Assembly (NCBI GenBank): GCA_022072165.1
Contig: JAJVIF010000001.1
Span: 248,001-312,000, forward strand
Reading direction: 5' to 3'
DNA: 64,000 nucleotides
Source of the DNA: a bacterium
GTDB lineage: Bacteria > JAJVIF01
Shown in pieces: positions 26,036 to 33,671 of the stretch. The stretch's first letter is position 1. Each line of letters opens with the position of its first letter. Under the pieces are notes generated by a model. That model was not told the origin of the DNA. It saw only the letters and a list, made by a program, of their open reading frames with translations, and did no database searches. A program made the position numbers and the translations under genes.

Positions 26036-26260
26036 TTACGGGTTGTTCCACGGCTGGCCCTGGCTCGTCGCTTCCATCTGGGTCTTGATGGTGTTGGAGC
26101 TCTTCTTGGCGTTCGAGGAGACGCGGTCACCGAACTGCTTGAAGAAGAGGACCAGACCGACCACCAGGATCACCACGAGCAGCGCGTACTCCAGAGCGGA
26201 GGCACCACGCTTGGTGCGGGCCTGGCGAGCGTTCCAGACGAGTTGCATGAGGTTGCTCAT
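26036..26260 (-). CDS. Flp-type pilin 3 (probable major pilin)
   Basis: 74 residues from ATG 26260, which has AGGAGG 8 bases upstream. The leader is 19 residues ending in TKRG, then ASALEYALLVVILVVGLVLF with the Glu5-Tyr6 pair, then a short polar tail. It fits the mature length of 50-60 residues usual for Flp pilins. The strong Shine-Dalgarno site and the strong terminator behind it suggest high expression, so it is the best candidate for the main fibre subunit (inference). Confidence 0.86.
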   Translation of the reverse strand: MSNLMQLVWNARQARTKRGASALEYALLVVILVVGLVLFFKQFGDRVSSNAKKSSNTIKTQMEATSQGQPWNNP

Positions 26261-26316
26261 TCTTGTGTCCTCCTGAGCGATACGTACTGAGATGAAGGAA
26301 ACCGGATGCCGGAGCC

Positions 26317-26502
26317 TTACGGCCGGGGCAGCAGAAAGTTCTGCAGCATGCGGCCCAGTCGTTCGATGGGCTGCATCAGTGGTCCTGCCAGCCGCGACAG
26401 GAAGACTGCTGTGATCAGAATGATCAGCAGCGCCTGTTCCAGTGCAGTGGCTCCACGCCGCAGTCGACTGCAGGCCAGGAACCAGGACTTGATGACCCAC
26501 AT
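26317..26502 (-). CDS. Flp-type pilin 2 with Gln at mature position 6
   Basis: 61 residues from ATG 26502, with GGAGGAAC upstream. The leader has 17 residues ending in RLRRG, followed by ATALEQALLIILITAVF. The Glu5 is present, but the next residue is Gln rather than the usual Tyr or Phe. The tail ends in a basic-Pro segment. It precedes pilin 3 by 56 bases in the same unit, under the sigma-54-like motif at 26601. Confidence 0.78.
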   Translation of the reverse strand: MWVIKSWFLACSRLRRGATALEQALLIILITAVFLSRLAGPLMQPIERLGRMLQNFLLPRP

Positions 26503-26600
26503 GCTGGGGTTCCTCCGGGTGCCATCAGTGTACACCGTTCGCATGTCCTGCCTCCAGTCTGTCGTTTTGACCCGGCCTGGGGAACTGCCATCCTGCCAGT

Positions 26601-26616
26601 ACACCCCCTGTGCCAA
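26601..26616 (-). promoter_or_regulatory. Sigma-54-like motif ahead of pilins 2 and 3
   Basis: Minus strand TTGGCAC-AGGGG-GTGT, ending 98 bases before ATG 26502. It shares 15 of 16 positions with the copy ahead of the TPR gene (15561-15576). A TACACT box also lies in this interval, nearer the gene. Confidence 0.5.
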
Positions 26617-26652
26617 GAGGTCACGAAACCGTTGCCAAATCGCAAAATGAAA

Positions 26653-26680
26653 ACGCCATCCTGAAAATCCAGGATGGCGT
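26653..26680 (-). terminator. Rho-independent terminator after pilin 1
   Basis: Arms ACGCCATCCT and AGGATGGCGT (10 bp, 8-base loop), followed on the minus strand by TTTCATTTTG. It lies 28 bases after the pilin 1 stop. Confidence 0.85.
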
Positions 26681-26708
26681 CCGCCAGATGCTTGGGGCCG
26701 CAGTCAGA

Positions 26709-26882
26709 TCAGACTGTGCCGCTAATCATGGTGCCGAGGAGCACGCGGTAATAGCCAGGCAGCAGTCGCATCACCGTGTAGGTGATCACGATCATCATGA
26801 CGCTGGTGAACATCAGGATGAGGGCGTACTCGAGCATCGCGATCCCCCGCGATACCCGGCGCCGGTTCCACAGTCGGTGCAT
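26709..26882 (-). CDS. Flp-type pilin 1
   Basis: 57 residues from ATG 26882, which has AGAGGAGG upstream. A 13-residue leader ends in VSRG, followed by IAMLEYALILMFTSVMMIV with Glu5-Tyr6. It is a single-gene unit: a sigma-54-like motif 54 bases ahead and a terminator 28 bases behind. Role: main or minor pilin of the Tad fibre. Confidence 0.82.
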   Translation of the reverse strand: MHRLWNRRRVSRGIAMLEYALILMFTSVMMIVITYTVMRLLPGYYRVLLGTMISGTV

Positions 26883-26936
26883 CACCGCCTCCTCTGTCGC
26901 TACTACAGCCTCTGTGAGTCTACCACTGAGCAATAG

Positions 26937-26952
26937 ACACATGACGCGCCAG
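26937..26952 (-). promoter_or_regulatory. Sigma-54-like motif ahead of pilin 1
   Basis: Minus strand CTGGCGC-GTCAT-GTGT then CTA, ending 54 bases before ATG 26882. It has G instead of A in TGGCAC; otherwise it matches the other three copies. Confidence 0.42.
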
Positions 26953-26985
26953 AAGCCCGCAACCTGTTGGGGGGGGAACCGATGC

Positions 26986-28413
26986 CTAGAGCAAGTCCTT
27001 CAGGGGGAGTTCGACATTGAACTCCGGGACATCCACAGACCACCCGAGTTCCGTCCGGAGCAACTCCTGCAGGGATGACACCGCCTCAGGTTCGCCGTGG
27101 ACCAGGAAGCAGCGACGGGGTGGGGTTCTGAAATGTCGAGCCCAGCGGAGCAGTTCGGCACGGTCCGCATGGGCTGAAAAGCCCTTAATGGAGCGAACTT
27201 CTGCCCGGACCGGCACCTCACTCCCCAGCAGTTTGACTTCTGCGGCACCATCCAGCACCCGGCGGCCTAGAGTCCCGGGGGCCTGGAAGCCCGTAAAGAG
27301 GATGGTGTTCTCCCGCACCGGCGCTCGCATCCGGAAGTGATGCAGAATGCGCCCCCCGGCCATCATGCCGCTGGCAGCGATGATGATGCAGGGACGGAAC
27401 CGGTCGTTAAGTTGCTGCGAATGCTTGCGGGTCACGACCTCCGAGAACTGGGCCGGGAGTTCCATCACTCCGCGTCCTGGATGGGCGGCAGGGTCCAGGA
27501 CATCCGGATACTTCTTGTAAAGCGCGGTGGTCTGCCGGGCCATTGGTGAATCCAGAAACACGGGCTGGATGGGAATGCGGCCCTGCCGCTCCAGTTCAGC
27601 CAGATGCCAAAGGATGGCCTGTGTCCGGCTGATGGCGAAGGCCGGAATCACCAGGATTCCGCTTCGCTCATAAGTGTCATTCACCACTGCCGCCAGTTCC
27701 TCCGGCACATTGCCCGAAGGGTGATACCGGTCGCCGTACGTCGACTCCATCACCACGATGTCCGCTTCCGGGGGCGGGGCGGGATCCCGCATGAGTGCGA
27801 CGTTGTAGCGCCCGATGTCGCCGGAGTAGAGGATGGATGCCGGACGGTTGCCCAGTTGCAGCCGGAGTTCGACGTGTGCCGAGCCAAGGATATGACCAGC
27901 GTCGTGCAGCCGGACGTCAATGCCCTGAGCGACCGGGGCCCAGCGCCCTCCCAGACGGTGGGTATGAAAGCGCTTCAGGGTCTGATTGACATCAGCCGTG
28001 TCATAGAGGGGAGCGGTGAAGGGGTCGAGGAGGGGATCCTGCCCCTTGCGCAGGGCCATCTTCAGACGGTATTTCGCTTCTTCGAAACTGAGCTTTGCCG
28101 CATCGCGCATGACGATCGCGGCGAGTTCCCGGGTCTGCACGGAGGTGTGGATCGGTCCGGTAAAGCCATCACGTACCAGTCGGGGTAGACGGCCGCAGTG
28201 GTCCAGATGCGCATGGGTCAGGATCGCCGTCGTTATCTGTTCTGGTGCCAGGGGCCAGGCACCATAGTTTTGCTCCTCCGCTTCCCGGGAGCCCTGGATC
28301 ATGCCGCAGTCGATCGTCCAGGTAGTCCCCTGATGCTGTCCAAGGTGCATGCTGCCGGTGACATGGTGAAGGGCACCGAAGAACGTCAGGCTGGAAGGGT
28401 GAGTGACAGGCAT
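26986..28413 (-). CDS. Beta-CASP metallo-beta-lactamase ribonuclease-like protein
   Basis: 475 residues from ATG 28413. The metallo-beta-lactamase core has THAHLDHCG (66-74; H67, H69, D71, H72), HDAGHILGSAHVEL and YSGDIGR. The beta-CASP insert has PAFAISRTQ, ASGMMAGGRILHH and GFSAHADRAELL. This is the full motif set of CPSF73-like and bacterial RNA-processing MBL enzymes that cut RNA. It starts 2 bases after the universal-stress-like gene, so the two are coupled. Start chosen to avoid a 30-codon overlap with that gene. Confidence 0.88.
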   Translation of the reverse strand: MPVTHPSSLTFFGALHHVTGSMHLGQHQGTTWTIDCGMIQGSREAEEQNYGAWPLAPEQITTAILTHAHLDHCGRLPRLVRDGFTGPIHTSVQTRELAAIVMRDAAKLSFEEAKYRLKMALRKGQDPLLDPFTAPLYDTADVNQTLKRFHTHRLGGRWAPVAQGIDVRLHDAGHILGSAHVELRLQLGNRPASILYSGDIGRYNVALMRDPAPPPEADIVVMESTYGDRYHPSGNVPEELAAVVNDTYERSGILVIPAFAISRTQAILWHLAELERQGRIPIQPVFLDSPMARQTTALYKKYPDVLDPAAHPGRGVMELPAQFSEVVTRKHSQQLNDRFRPCIIIAASGMMAGGRILHHFRMRAPVRENTILFTGFQAPGTLGRRVLDGAAEVKLLGSEVPVRAEVRSIKGFSAHADRAELLRWARHFRTPPRRCFLVHGEPEAVSSLQELLRTELGWSVDVPEFNVELPLKDLL

Positions 28414-28415
28414 GT

Positions 28416-29288
28416 TCAGGCGTGACCCCCGGTGGGTGGCGGAATAAGAGGTGGGATATCGCTGCCGATGCGCCTGGCTGCGGGAAACTCGGGCAAGCCC
28501 TCGCCCCATTCCGGGACACAGAGCACCGGGCAGGGGGCTTGACGAATCAGCGCCTGCAACGTGGCATCGAGCGGCTGCCCGCCGAAGGGTGTATCGATGC
28601 CGATGCCCGCCCCCGCTACGCCCAGGACCAGCAGCCCCGGCCGCAGTTGCGCGGCATAGTGCAGGAGATCATCAGTGTCGGCATCGGGCAGCAGGGAGAG
28701 CTGATAGTCGGTGGCAAAGGGGGCCAGGATGGTTTCCAGGAGCGCGACCACCTGATCCACCTGGGGCTCGGCGACGCAGGCGAGGACCTGCAAGGGGACC
28801 TGGAGCGTGGTCGTGAGTTCGGCGGCTTGTGTCAGCCCCCGTTCGCCTGCCGCAGTGAGGTCGTAGAGCCCAACAATCGCCCCGGCCTCCTGCGGAGGGG
28901 CATCGGGCATCAGCAGGAGCGGGACCGGGCACCAATGGAGGAGTTCCGCCAGCTCTTCTTCCCAGGCCGCCGCTTCCAGCAAGGGATAGGTCACGACCAG
29001 CCAGTCGCCCGACTGCAACTGACTCGCGACCTCGCCCCAGGAGTCGCCATCCCCCAGAGACCAGGAGATGGGAAGTCGGGTTTCCTGCAGCACCTGCAGG
29101 AAGACCGGGTCCAGGGCCCGACGCATGGCAGTTTCATCCACCATCTCCCCTTCGCGTCCGGACCAGGGCTGCAAGGCGACAGGAATCTTGCGGGAGGCAT
29201 CCAGAGTTGCGATGAAACGCAAGGTCGGCCCGAGAGCGACCGGGTCCTGAATCAGGCAGAAAAAGCGCGAGGGCAACACAAACGGCAT
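28416..29288 (-). CDS. Universal-stress-protein-like protein
   Basis: 290 residues without signal peptide or membrane segments. It appears to be two alpha/beta halves. The second half has the sequence LLVLGVAGAGIGIDTP followed by ALIRQAPCPVLCVPE, which matches the ATP-loop region and the final strand of UspA-like domains. The first half has PVPLLLMPDAPP at the matching place but no glycine loop. The assignment is by fold-like pattern only. It is between an M28 peptidase gene (24 bases upstream) and the beta-CASP gene (2 bases downstream), so all three may be one operon. Confidence 0.6.
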   Translation of the reverse strand: MPFVLPSRFFCLIQDPVALGPTLRFIATLDASRKIPVALQPWSGREGEMVDETAMRRALDPVFLQVLQETRLPISWSLGDGDSWGEVASQLQSGDWLVVTYPLLEAAAWEEELAELLHWCPVPLLLMPDAPPQEAGAIVGLYDLTAAGERGLTQAAELTTTLQVPLQVLACVAEPQVDQVVALLETILAPFATDYQLSLLPDADTDDLLHYAAQLRPGLLVLGVAGAGIGIDTPFGGQPLDATLQALIRQAPCPVLCVPEWGEGLPEFPAARRIGSDIPPLIPPPTGGHA

Positions 29289-29312
29289 CGTAGCACCCTG
29301 TCCAGGAGGGCC

Positions 29313-30863
29313 TTACCAGCAGGCGTGGTAAGTCGCGGTGCCATGATCATGCTGATGCAGATCGGCCAGCGCTGCGAGTTGGGCGGCTTGCGGCACCCGG
29401 TCAGTCAGGCGGGAAGTGTTGGCCAGCTCCCAGATCGTCAGCGCCATCGTTTCCGTCACCTGCTCCCAGAGGAGCCAGTTGCAGCCATCTTCCTGGAACG
29501 TCCCCAGCTGATGCACCGGGTGTTTGCGGTCCCCGCCATTCAGCACCATGACCGCCGGGATCCCGGCACCCCAAAAGGGGACATGGTCGGAGGCGGCAGC
29601 GACATCATTCGTCTGAAATGGCAGCTGGTGCAGTCGACGATTCATCTGCTCGGAGACACTCCGCAACTGTGGAGTCCGATCGCTGTTGTGGACCATGAAG
29701 GTGTCGCCCTGACCGGTCATGTCGAAATTGAACATCGCCCGGACCCGTGTCAGCGGTAGCGTGGGGTGCTCCACCCAATAGCGGGCTCCCAGGAGCCCCA
29801 TTTCTTCGCCAGTAAAGAGGATGAAGAGGAGCGAGCGTTTGGGACGTTGCGGGGCGGTGGCAAAGGCCTGGGCCAGCTCCAGCACCGACGCCGTGCCGGA
29901 GGCGTTGTCCTCCTGGCCACAAAAGATGAACTCGTCTCCCATCAGTCCGACATGGTCCATATGTCCGCCGATGACTATGACTTCGTTGCGGAGTTTGGGA
30001 TCGGAGCCTTCCAGGAGCCCGACCACATTACAAGTGGGAGCGGAGAGCTCCATGGTGCCCCGGACCCGCAAATCGACGTCGCTGCCCAGGGGTGCTGAGA
30101 TGGTCGTTCGTTCCTCGTTCGAGAGCCTGATCAGCGCTGGCAGTTGTAGCCCCGAGAGAGCAAACAGCGCGTGAGCGACCCGGTGATTTCCCTGGATGGC
30201 GGGAAAGCCCGGATCCCAGGGGATGTCTCCATTGGAGAAGTACACCGAGCCGATCAGCCCACCAAAAGCCCCATCTGCGGAGACATCGAGCAGGATGAGC
30301 CCCGCCGCGCCATGATCACGGGCCGCCCGGACCGTCCAGCCGGTCAAACCCCAGTCCCCATCGACTTTGGGATGTCCACCCCGCAGGGCGACCACGACTT
30401 TGTTATGGACATCAACCCCCGCGTATTCATCAAAGCCCTGCTCCGGGGCGGAGATACCCCGTCCGACAAACACCGCTTCTCCCCGGACCTTGCCTGAGCC
30501 ACCATCGAGACGACTGATGAAATCCGTGCCGAAAGCGAACGACTCCTCATTCACGGTGAGTGACGCTTCGTGAATGACATTGGTCGCCAGATTAAAGTGC
30601 TGCAGGTAGGTCCCATCATCGCCCAAAGGTTGCAGGCCAATGGCCGCAAACCGCTCGGCCGCCAGCTGGGCGGTGAGCCACTGTCCTGGCTGACCGGTCA
30701 TACGACCGGCGAACTCCGGCGAGGATAGTTGGCGGATCAGTGCATAGCCATCGTCGTAGTCGATGGTCGCCAGTGCGTGTTGTCGGAAGCTGGAGGCAGG
30801 TGAAGCTGTCGCCGCCGACGTCAGCAGCGTCAGACACAACAGAGAGGGGATGAGCGGGCGCAT
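29313..30863 (-). CDS. Exported M28-family zinc aminopeptidase with PA domain
   Basis: 516 residues from ATG 30863, the start of a signal peptide (MRPLIPSLLCLTLLTSAATA). A PA domain lies at about 125-260 (FDEYAGVDVHNKVVVALRG, GAAGLILLDV). The M28 catalytic domain has metal and catalytic residues in GGHMDHVG (H301), DNASG (D319), TGEEMG (E353/E354), FNFDMTGQG (D381) and a late SDHVPFW. The set is complete, so it should be an active periplasmic or secreted exopeptidase. Confidence 0.9.
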   Translation of the reverse strand: MRPLIPSLLCLTLLTSAATASPASSFRQHALATIDYDDGYALIRQLSSPEFAGRMTGQPGQWLTAQLAAERFAAIGLQPLGDDGTYLQHFNLATNVIHEASLTVNEESFAFGTDFISRLDGGSGKVRGEAVFVGRGISAPEQGFDEYAGVDVHNKVVVALRGGHPKVDGDWGLTGWTVRAARDHGAAGLILLDVSADGAFGGLIGSVYFSNGDIPWDPGFPAIQGNHRVAHALFALSGLQLPALIRLSNEERTTISAPLGSDVDLRVRGTMELSAPTCNVVGLLEGSDPKLRNEVIVIGGHMDHVGLMGDEFIFCGQEDNASGTASVLELAQAFATAPQRPKRSLLFILFTGEEMGLLGARYWVEHPTLPLTRVRAMFNFDMTGQGDTFMVHNSDRTPQLRSVSEQMNRRLHQLPFQTNDVAAASDHVPFWGAGIPAVMVLNGGDRKHPVHQLGTFQEDGCNWLLWEQVTETMALTIWELANTSRLTDRVPQAAQLAALADLHQHDHGTATYHACW

Positions 30864-30958
30864 GGGGTCTCCAGGAGGGGGAGTCGTCGTGTGCAACAGG
30901 AGGATAGCAGCAGGAGTTGATCAGCCAGGTATACGAGTATCTCCACGCGCTGTCGCTG

Positions 30959-31375
30959 TCAGTAGGAACTGAAAACGGTGACAAGCAGACCGATAACCGT
31001 CATTGCTCCAAAGTAGATCAGCCCAGCCCACATCAACAATCGGACGAAGAAGAGGAGCCATCGACTCGGGGGAGCTGACTGACGGCCGAGGTAACGCTCC
31101 AGGGTTTTCGAAGCGTCGTTAGCAGCAGCTGTGGCGACCAGCAACTCCTCGCCCGCTGACCGGATCAGCGTGACATCTCTGCTGGCAACGGCCGCTTCAT
31201 ACGCGCTCTGGGCCGCCGCTTCCTGCTGGCGTGCCGCTTCAAAAGCGCCGTAAGCTTTCAGGCGAAGCCGCTGAGTCGTCTGGCTGGCGGGGGACCAGGC
31301 GTGGGGTGGGGGAGTGCGCTCTGCATAGAAATTCCCTGCCTGATAGCTCGGAGGTCGCTGGAATTCTGCTGACAT
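30959..31375 (-). CDS. Unknown small membrane protein
   Basis: 138 residues from ATG 31375, which has GAGGAGC 5 bases upstream; upstream starts exist but lack such a site. It consists of a Pro-rich N-terminus, an Ala-rich helical middle (about 35-95, possibly coiled coil: AYGAFEAARQQEAAAQSAYE) and a C-terminal hydrophobic stretch of about 30 residues that could be one or two membrane segments. I recognise no family. It sits between biotin carrier and M28 peptidase genes on the same strand. Confidence 0.6.
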   Translation of the reverse strand: MSAEFQRPPSYQAGNFYAERTPPPHAWSPASQTTQRLRLKAYGAFEAARQQEAAAQSAYEAAVASRDVTLIRSAGEELLVATAAANDASKTLERYLGRQSAPPSRWLLFFVRLLMWAGLIYFGAMTVIGLLVTVFSSY

Positions 31376-31443
31376 CAGCCGCTCCTCGTTAACAGGTGCT
31401 CGGTACTCCATCTGACACCTGATCACGCCTGACGGTTGCGGGT

Positions 31444-31977
31444 TTAATCCTCGAACGTCACCAGGACCTGATCGAGATCCACGTTCGCGCCTTCTTCGCA
31501 CAGGACCTTCTTCACCTTACAGGCCCGGGGGGCGGCTAGCTCGTTTTCCATCTTCATCGCTTCCAGCACGATGCAGAGCTGACCGGGCTCCAGGGATTGC
31601 CCCTCTTTCACCTTGATCGCCACGATCTTCCCGGGCATCGGCGCGGCAACCGCATTCCCGGCGGCCTCCTGCGAGAGCCCAACGCCCTTCTTTTTGGTGA
31701 GATTTCCCTTGCCGGCGAAGTCGATGTGGACCGGCTGGGGGCGTCCGTTGATCCAGGCCTGGGCAGGGAACCCATCATCACCAGCGTCGAACTGCGCTTC
31801 ATACGGCACCCCATCCACCAGCAGAGACCGGGGAAAGGAACTCAGCCATTGGTCGCCCTGGACATCGATGCTGACTGTCCGTCCGTTGACCGTGATCTGG
31901 CCCGGCACGACTTCATGGGGTTGCGGGGTGATGTCCACCACATAGTCGCTGCCTTCGATGGTGACCGTGATTTTCAC
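31444..31977 (-). CDS. Biotin carboxyl carrier protein
   Basis: 177 residues starting at GTG with AAGGAG upstream. The C-terminal biotinyl domain (about 108-177) has APMPGKIVAIKVKEG and the biotinylation site EAMKMEN with K142. The N-terminal 90 residues are a beta-rich region like the carrier part of propionyl-CoA/pyruvate carboxylases rather than the short Pro/Ala linker of AccB. It lies 40 bases downstream of the biotin carboxylase gene. The carboxyltransferase is not in the window, so the acyl substrate is unknown. The B12 mutase subunit at 5.4 kb hints at propionyl-CoA use (inference). Confidence 0.88.
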   Translation of the reverse strand: MKITVTIEGSDYVVDITPQPHEVVPGQITVNGRTVSIDVQGDQWLSSFPRSLLVDGVPYEAQFDAGDDGFPAQAWINGRPQPVHIDFAGKGNLTKKKGVGLSQEAAGNAVAAPMPGKIVAIKVKEGQSLEPGQLCIVLEAMKMENELAAPRACKVKKVLCEEGANVDLDQVLVTFED

Positions 31978-32017
31978 GTGCGGACTCCTTCTTGACTCAC
32001 CGAAGTGGCGCGATTGA

Positions 32018-33553
32018 CTAGCCGAAGTGACGCGCAGCGTCGTGACGGGCCGTCAGACGCCAGTTGCTGGGCTTGCTGCCGGTGGAGTGACGCTGTGTGA
32101 CCTTGTCCGGGGCGGGCTTCGCCCGGGTGTACAGGAAGACTTCCAGCGCTGCGGCGATGGCGGCCACTTCTTCCTGGGCGCGATAGTCCTTCAGCAGATT
32201 GTCGAGGTGCTTGCCGATGTAGTTCGTGTCGTACCGGGCGTAGCGGAAGTCATCGGTGGCGAGGATGGCTTCATGGAAGGCCTCCGTGGTCCGGATGCCC
32301 TTGATTTCGAGCTCGCGTAAGGCCTGCAGCATCTTGCGAATCGCGGCATCACGGTCCGGACCATGCACGATGATCTTGGCGATCATGGAGTCGTACTGAC
32401 GCGGGATCGTGTAGCCAGCGAACGCAGCGGAATCGACCCGTACGCCACCGCCCGCCGGGAAGCGGAGATCTGTGATCAGCCCCGGATTCGGGGTGAAGTT
32501 GCGGAAGGGGTCTTCGGCATTGATGCGCACCTCGATGGACCAGCCCTGGATCTGTACCTGCTCCTGGGTGACGGAGAGCGGCGCACCCCCTGCTACCAGG
32601 ATCATCTCCCGGATGAGGTCCAGGCCGGTGATCATCTCGGTTACGGGATGCTCCACCTGGATCCGGGTGTTCATCTCCATGAAGTAGAAGTTGCGGTGGG
32701 TATCGACCAGGAACTCCACGGTCCCTGCGCCGACATAGTTCACCGCTTTGGCGATCTTCACCGCCTCGGCCCCCATCCGTTCCCGCAGGTCAGCATCGAG
32801 GAACGGCGATGGCGCTTCTTCAAGGAGCTTCTGATGCCGCCTTTGCAGTGTGCAGTCGCGTTCCCCCAGGTGAATGACATTGCCGTGGGTGTCGCCGAAA
32901 ATCTGGAACTCGATGTGTCGAGGCTCCTCGATGTACTTCTCCAGATAGACCGACTCATCGCCGAAGGCCGCTTTGGCTTCCGACCGGGCTGCCCGGAAAG
33001 CCGCTTCGATCCCCGCGGCATTCTGGATCAGCCGCATGCCGCGTCCGCCGCCGCCCATCGCCGCCTTCAGCATGACCGGGTACCCGAGTCGCTCCGCGAC
33101 TCGCCCGGCCTGTTCTACCGACTCGATGAAGCCATCTTCGCCTGGCACACAGGGGAGTCCGGCCTTGAGGGCGGTCCGCTTGGCGATGGTCTTGTTCCCC
33201 ATGTCGCGGATGGCATCGGGCGAGGGGCCAATGTAGGTCAGTCCCGCGGCGATCGCCTTACGGGCGAAGTCAGGGGACTCCGCGAGGAACCCATACCCCG
33301 GGTGGACCGAGTCGGCCTGGCTCTTCCGGGCGACCTGGAGGATTTTGTCGATCACCAGGTAGCTCTCGTTTGCCGGGGCCGGGCCGATGCAGTACGCCTG
33401 GTCAGCCAGGCGGACATGCAGGGCATCCCGGTCGGCCTCGGAGAAGACCGCGACCGCTTCGATACCGAGTTCGTGACAGGCCCGGATGATGCGAACCGCG
33501 ATTTCTCCGCGATTCGCCACCAGGACCCGCTTCAGGGGCTTGATGGCAGGCAT
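32018..33553 (-). CDS. Biotin carboxylase subunit
   Basis: 511 residues, an ATP-grasp biotin carboxylase. Motifs: RVLVANRGEIAVRIIRAC at the start, HPGYGFLAE, MLKAAMGGGGRGMR (the glycine loop), EKYIEEPRHIEFQ, FMEMNTRIQVEHPVTE and INAEDP. It carboxylates biotin on its carrier, encoded next downstream. The last 50 residues after the carboxylase domain are extra, and the C-terminus (SNWRLTARHDAARHFG) is basic. A TATAAT box ends 9 bases before the ATG, suggesting a leaderless message. Symbol not given because AccC, PccA and PycA types cannot be told apart here. Confidence 0.92.
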   Translation of the reverse strand: MPAIKPLKRVLVANRGEIAVRIIRACHELGIEAVAVFSEADRDALHVRLADQAYCIGPAPANESYLVIDKILQVARKSQADSVHPGYGFLAESPDFARKAIAAGLTYIGPSPDAIRDMGNKTIAKRTALKAGLPCVPGEDGFIESVEQAGRVAERLGYPVMLKAAMGGGGRGMRLIQNAAGIEAAFRAARSEAKAAFGDESVYLEKYIEEPRHIEFQIFGDTHGNVIHLGERDCTLQRRHQKLLEEAPSPFLDADLRERMGAEAVKIAKAVNYVGAGTVEFLVDTHRNFYFMEMNTRIQVEHPVTEMITGLDLIREMILVAGGAPLSVTQEQVQIQGWSIEVRINAEDPFRNFTPNPGLITDLRFPAGGGVRVDSAAFAGYTIPRQYDSMIAKIIVHGPDRDAAIRKMLQALRELEIKGIRTTEAFHEAILATDDFRYARYDTNYIGKHLDNLLKDYRAQEEVAAIAAALEVFLYTRAKPAPDKVTQRHSTGSKPSNWRLTARHDAARHFG

Positions 33554-33562
33554 AAGGTCAGG

Positions 33563-33568
33563 ATTATA
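33563..33568 (-). promoter_or_regulatory. TATAAT box 9 bases before the biotin carboxylase ATG
   Basis: A perfect -10 hexamer on the minus strand. Its predicted start point lies within about 3 bases of ATG 33553. It lies in the divergent region shared with uvrB. Confidence 0.5.
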
Positions 33569-33658
33569 GGGAACAGGCGACAGACCGGGCGTCGGGGGAG
33601 TTTTCGTGAGTCAACGGAGCTTCTCCAGCCCCTTCCGCCGAGGGGACCCCCCATGGCG

Positions 33659-33664
33659 TACATT
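33659..33664 (+). promoter_or_regulatory. -10-like TACATT before uvrB
   Basis: TACATT ends 7 bases before ATG 33672, the start that gives a normal UvrB N-terminus; again consistent with a leaderless message. Confidence 0.4.
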
Positions 33665-33671
33665 CCTCCCC

